Of a DNA stretch of 7,420 nt, positions 5,287 through 7,420 are shown one piece after another (the first letter of the stretch is position 1; every line of letters begins with the position of its first letter). The notes below the pieces were generated by a model. The model saw only the letters and a list, made by a program, of their open reading frames with translations, made no database searches and had not been told where the DNA came from. The position numbers were made by a program, and so were the translations under genes. The stretch is from Pirellulales bacterium (GTDB taxonomy: Bacteria > Planctomycetota > Planctomycetia > Pirellulales > Thermoguttaceae): contig JAUWJC010000195.1 of the NCBI GenBank assembly GCA_030607895.1, positions 1 through 7,420 on the forward strand, written 5' to 3'.

Positions 5287-6846
5287 CTAATCCAAGGCCG
5301 GTGCCCAACGTTCGTTCTGAATGACGTCGAAGCGAACATCCGTGTCGTTGGATTGCGGATGGCCCGGGCGGCTGCGGCCGGAGTCGACAACCGCGGCCAA
5401 CTTCGCGGTTAGCCGTTTCACGATCTCGGGACGTTCTGTCGACAGATCGTTCTTCTCCGCGATGTCTTCGGTCAGATTGTAGAGTTCAACCACCGCCGGA
5501 CGGCCGCGTGATTGCTGGCGATTACGGGCCGGCATTTTGAAGACGATCTTCCAGGGGCCTTCTCGGTAGGCGAACTCGCCATTGACGGAGTGGCTGACGA
5601 CGTTGGGCCGGAAAGGCCGCTGGCTCTTTCCCAGAACGGCCGGCAGGAAGCTGAAACTGTCTTCGGCCGCATCGTCCGGCAGTGCGCCCCCAACAATGTC
5701 CGCGCAGGTGGCCAATATGTCGTTAAGACACAACAGCCGGTCGCTGGAACTGCCGGGCGCGACTCGGCCCGGCCAGCGAACCACGAACGGAACCCGGTGG
5801 CCGCCTTCCCAGATGTCACTCTTGTGCCCGCGATAGGGACCGCTGGGAAAATGGCCGGCTTCGATGAGCTTCTCCCAGCCCGTGTAGTGCGAATGTCCGT
5901 TGTCGGCGGTGAAGATAACGATCGTGTTGTTGGCGATACCCGCGTCGTCGACCGCCTGGATGACCCGTCCCGCCGACCAATCGGTCTGGATGACGAAATC
6001 CGCGATCGGGGCGATACCGCTTTTGCCGGCGAAGTCTTTCGAGGGCACTACCGGCTCGTGCGGCGATGTCATGGAGAAATAAAGGAAGAAAGGATCGCCG
6101 CGTTCGGCTTGCCGGTGGATGTATCGAACGGCCCGCTTGGTGATCTCGGGCAGGATTTCGTCGAACTGCCAGCCGGGGGCCATCGGGGCGCCCGCGAAAG
6201 ACTTCGGCATAACCGTGCCTTGATCCGGATGATATTCGTAACGCGCCGTGGGAAGCGTGGCCACGCGGTCGTTTTCGATAAACGTGAACGGGGGCAGGTT
6301 CGGCAGGTCGACGCCGAAGAAGTAGTCAAATCCCCGCTCGGTCGGCCCCGCCATAATCCGCTTGGAAAAATCCCACTGGGCGTTCCAAAGCGCGTTTCCC
6401 TTCTCCACCATCCGGCTCGGTTGCGGACCGGGCCACTCCCAACCCAGATGCCATTTACCGATGCAGGCCGTGTGATAACCGTGCCGCTTGAGAAAACCGG
6501 GTAGCGTCATCCGATCCGCCCCGATCAACGGCGGTTCGTAGGCGGCGATCACCCATTCCTGAAGCCGCGTTCGCCAGCAGTAACGGCCCGTCAACAACCC
6601 GTAACGCGTCGGAGTGCAGACGGCCGACGAGCTATGCGCGTCAGTAAAACTCATCCCCTGCCCCACTAACCGATCGAGGCAAGGCGTGGGAATCTTGTTC
6701 TCCGGGTAGTGTGCCTGAATATCCCCCACGCCGAAATCATCGGCAAGAATTACCACAATGTTCGGCCGGCTCGTTTCAGCGGCAATGGAAGAACCGGCTG
6801 CCACTAGAAAAAGCGTCGCGGTTAGGACTGATCTGGTAAGTAGCAT
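5287..6846 (-). CDS. Exported S1-family (formylglycine) sulfatase
   Basis: A 519-residue arylsulfatase-type enzyme that hydrolyses sulfate esters, probably on polysaccharides. A signal peptide covers residues 1-23 (LLTRSVLTATLFLVAAGSSIAA). Catalytic features are complete: metal-binding Asp36-Asp37 in PNIVVILADDFGVGD; Cys77 in CTPTR (77-81), the C-x-P-x-R motif whose Cys is converted to formylglycine; Arg81; GKWHLGW with Lys131 and His133; SPHEP with His263; FTADNGHS with Asp315 and Asn316; and Lys342 in GHKSDIWEGGHRVPF. The variant CTPTR rather than C-[SAT]-P-S-R and the neighbouring YGLLTGRYCWRTRL are typical of one large planctomycete S1 subgroup (possibly S1_15; not verified). Maturation needs a formylglycine-generating or anaerobic sulfatase-maturating enzyme encoded elsewhere. 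The start ATG is at 6844-6846 with only a weak ribosome-binding site, and the stop TAG at 5287-5289. A sigma70-like promoter lies 46 nt upstream. The length is normal and the gene looks intact. Confidence 0.96.
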   Translation of the reverse strand: MLLTRSVLTATLFLVAAGSSIAAETSRPNIVVILADDFGVGDIQAHYPENKIPTPCLDRLVGQGMSFTDAHSSSAVCTPTRYGLLTGRYCWRTRLQEWVIAAYEPPLIGADRMTLPGFLKRHGYHTACIGKWHLGWEWPGPQPSRMVEKGNALWNAQWDFSKRIMAGPTERGFDYFFGVDLPNLPPFTFIENDRVATLPTARYEYHPDQGTVMPKSFAGAPMAPGWQFDEILPEITKRAVRYIHRQAERGDPFFLYFSMTSPHEPVVPSKDFAGKSGIAPIADFVIQTDWSAGRVIQAVDDAGIANNTIVIFTADNGHSHYTGWEKLIEAGHFPSGPYRGHKSDIWEGGHRVPFVVRWPGRVAPGSSSDRLLCLNDILATCADIVGGALPDDAAEDSFSFLPAVLGKSQRPFRPNVVSHSVNGEFAYREGPWKIVFKMPARNRQQSRGRPAVVELYNLTEDIAEKNDLSTERPEIVKRLTAKLAAVVDSGRSRPGHPQSNDTDVRFDVIQNERWAPALD

Positions 6847-6891
6847 GGCTTAATCCGACTGGGTGACTGATAGACATTTGAATCAGCCCTG

Positions 6892-6920
6892 AATCTAGCC
6901 TAACGGGCCAGGGTTGTCAA
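6892..6920 (-). promoter_or_regulatory. Candidate sigma70-type promoter for the sulfatase gene
   Basis: On the minus strand TTGACA (6915-6920) is a perfect -35 box, followed by a 17-nt spacer and TAGATT (6892-6897), a 4/6 match to the -10 box. Transcription would start near 6885, giving a leader of about 40 nt before the sulfatase ATG at 6846. It could drive the sulfatase and the genes downstream of it. It is a motif match only. Confidence 0.5.
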
Positions 6921-7004
6921 TCATCGGGCGCAAACGCAGCCAGGAGAGGCTTCTAATTATTGGACAGCGATTTATCCGCTAAAATGAGATATTCCAGAGG
7001 TGTT

Positions 7005-7068
7005 CCGGGGACAGGTATTGCGGGGACATAATATTAGTATTCCGAAAGTATGAAAACGGGACAGGTCC
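7005..7068. repeat. Degenerate GGGGACA repeat motifs
   Basis: CCGGGGACAGGTA (7005-7017), CGGGGACAT (7021-7029) and AACGGGACAGGTCC (7055-7068) resemble the ends of the family B repeats at 1399-1717 (GGGGACAGGC) but have no complementary partner arms. They are probably decayed repeat ends. Confidence 0.4.
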
Positions 7069-7136
7069 GATATTGGCAGAATGGGTGATCTGACGTTGAC
7101 GAATTATATTCGTTTGCTTGGGGGCGCGTCGGCCAA

Positions 7137-7343
7137 GTGGCCCAAGAATTGAGGTTGAAGTTCGGCCGCGATTTGGTACGCTTGTACAGTGCGTGGCGTT
7201 ATGCCGACGTTCGATCTTTGACAATTGAAACGCGTTACCAGCTTGCCGAGCCCCTGTCGGTGAATATATGTATCTCCGAGGGGGTTGCGCGTCGCAAGTC
7301 GCGTGAAGGCAAGGGCTTTCGGCTGTCGTTTTGCCTATCTTAA
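7137..7343 (+). CDS. Doubtful small hypothetical ORF
   Basis: A 68-codon frame from GTG (7137-7139) to TAA (7341-7343), open upstream to a TGA at 7086-7088. It contains a mixed, mildly basic sequence (ELRLKFGRDLVRLYSAWRYADV near the start) that I do not recognise. The GTG has no convincing ribosome-binding site, and no ATG lies upstream in frame. It is the only plus-strand candidate in the window not overlapping a real gene. It could be a short gene, the remnant of one, or chance. Apart from the promoter, the repeat motifs and this frame, 6847-7420 shows nothing I can identify. Confidence 0.2.
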   Translation: MAQELRLKFGRDLVRLYSAWRYADVRSLTIETRYQLAEPLSVNICISEGVARRKSREGKGFRLSFCLS

Positions 7344-7420
7344 CGGGCAAATCGCTATCCAATGTAAGCATTCGTCGAACCCGTGCGTGGAGGAGGTGGC
7401 TGAAAGCGCGCGGGAAGGCG

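Noticed and set aside
5512..6504. Plus-strand 330-codon open frame
   Set aside because: Antisense shadow of the complete sulfatase gene.
7329..7352. Terminator hairpin TTTGCC...GGCAAA
   Set aside because: Only a 6-bp stem with a long loop and no T-run; the gene it would end is itself doubtful.
6979..7371. Minus-strand 130-codon open frame
   Set aside because: No ribosome-binding site; composition is not gene-like (rich in Thr, Asn, Pro, Arg), and it runs through the degenerate repeat motifs.

Overview
The window looks like chromosomal DNA of a planctomycete (Pirellulales-like). The reasons are the high GC content, a neighbouring DUF1800/DUF1501 pair (a gene couple typical of Planctomycetes), a secreted sulfatase and a secreted Asp-box sialidase, and many short palindromic repeats. 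This assignment is inference from gene content; no taxonomic marker gene is present. The DNA could come from a metagenome assembly.

All recognisable genes read on the minus strand, so the biological order runs from right to left. At the right, about 570 bp (6847-7420) hold a good promoter candidate for the sulfatase, degenerate repeat motifs and one doubtful small ORF. Next come an exported S1-type sulfatase (5287-6846), a spacer with a palindromic repeat, an exported BNR/Asp-box sialidase-like protein (3848-5095), and indole-3-glycerol-phosphate synthase TrpC (3032-3814) only 33 nt further on. After these lies an unrecognised planctomycete-type protein gene (1728-2843, open frame to about 3023) that seems to have lost its 5' end. 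It carries an 81-bp palindromic element read through in frame. A 348-bp intergenic stretch (1380-1727) is filled by three copies of a second palindromic repeat family. Then come the first ~100 codons of a DUF1800 gene and, after a cluster of nested palindromes, the last ~200 codons of a DUF1501 gene (177-780). Both are remnants: the 3' part of the first and the 5' part of the second are missing. The left edge is a 14-bp tandem repeat.

The sulfatase and sialidase plausibly act together outside the cytoplasm on sulfated, possibly sialylated or otherwise decorated glycans. TrpC is a housekeeping tryptophan-synthesis enzyme without its usual trp partners here.

The most unusual content is the repeat system. 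One family (core ends AAAAAGGGACCAGGTTTAA) occurs once as an intact element inside a coding frame, adding 27 residues without a stop. It occurs a second time at the DUF1800/DUF1501 junction, where it is interrupted by a 120-bp hairpin element flanked by an 8-bp direct repeat (CGGCAAAT). The other family (ends AAAA[T/A]GGGGAC[T/A]GGC) forms the intergenic array. The two families have similar termini, both with a GGGGAC/GGGAC core. This resembles REP/REPIN elements moved by RAYT transposases and the in-frame Rickettsia palindromic elements, but no transposase gene is in the window.
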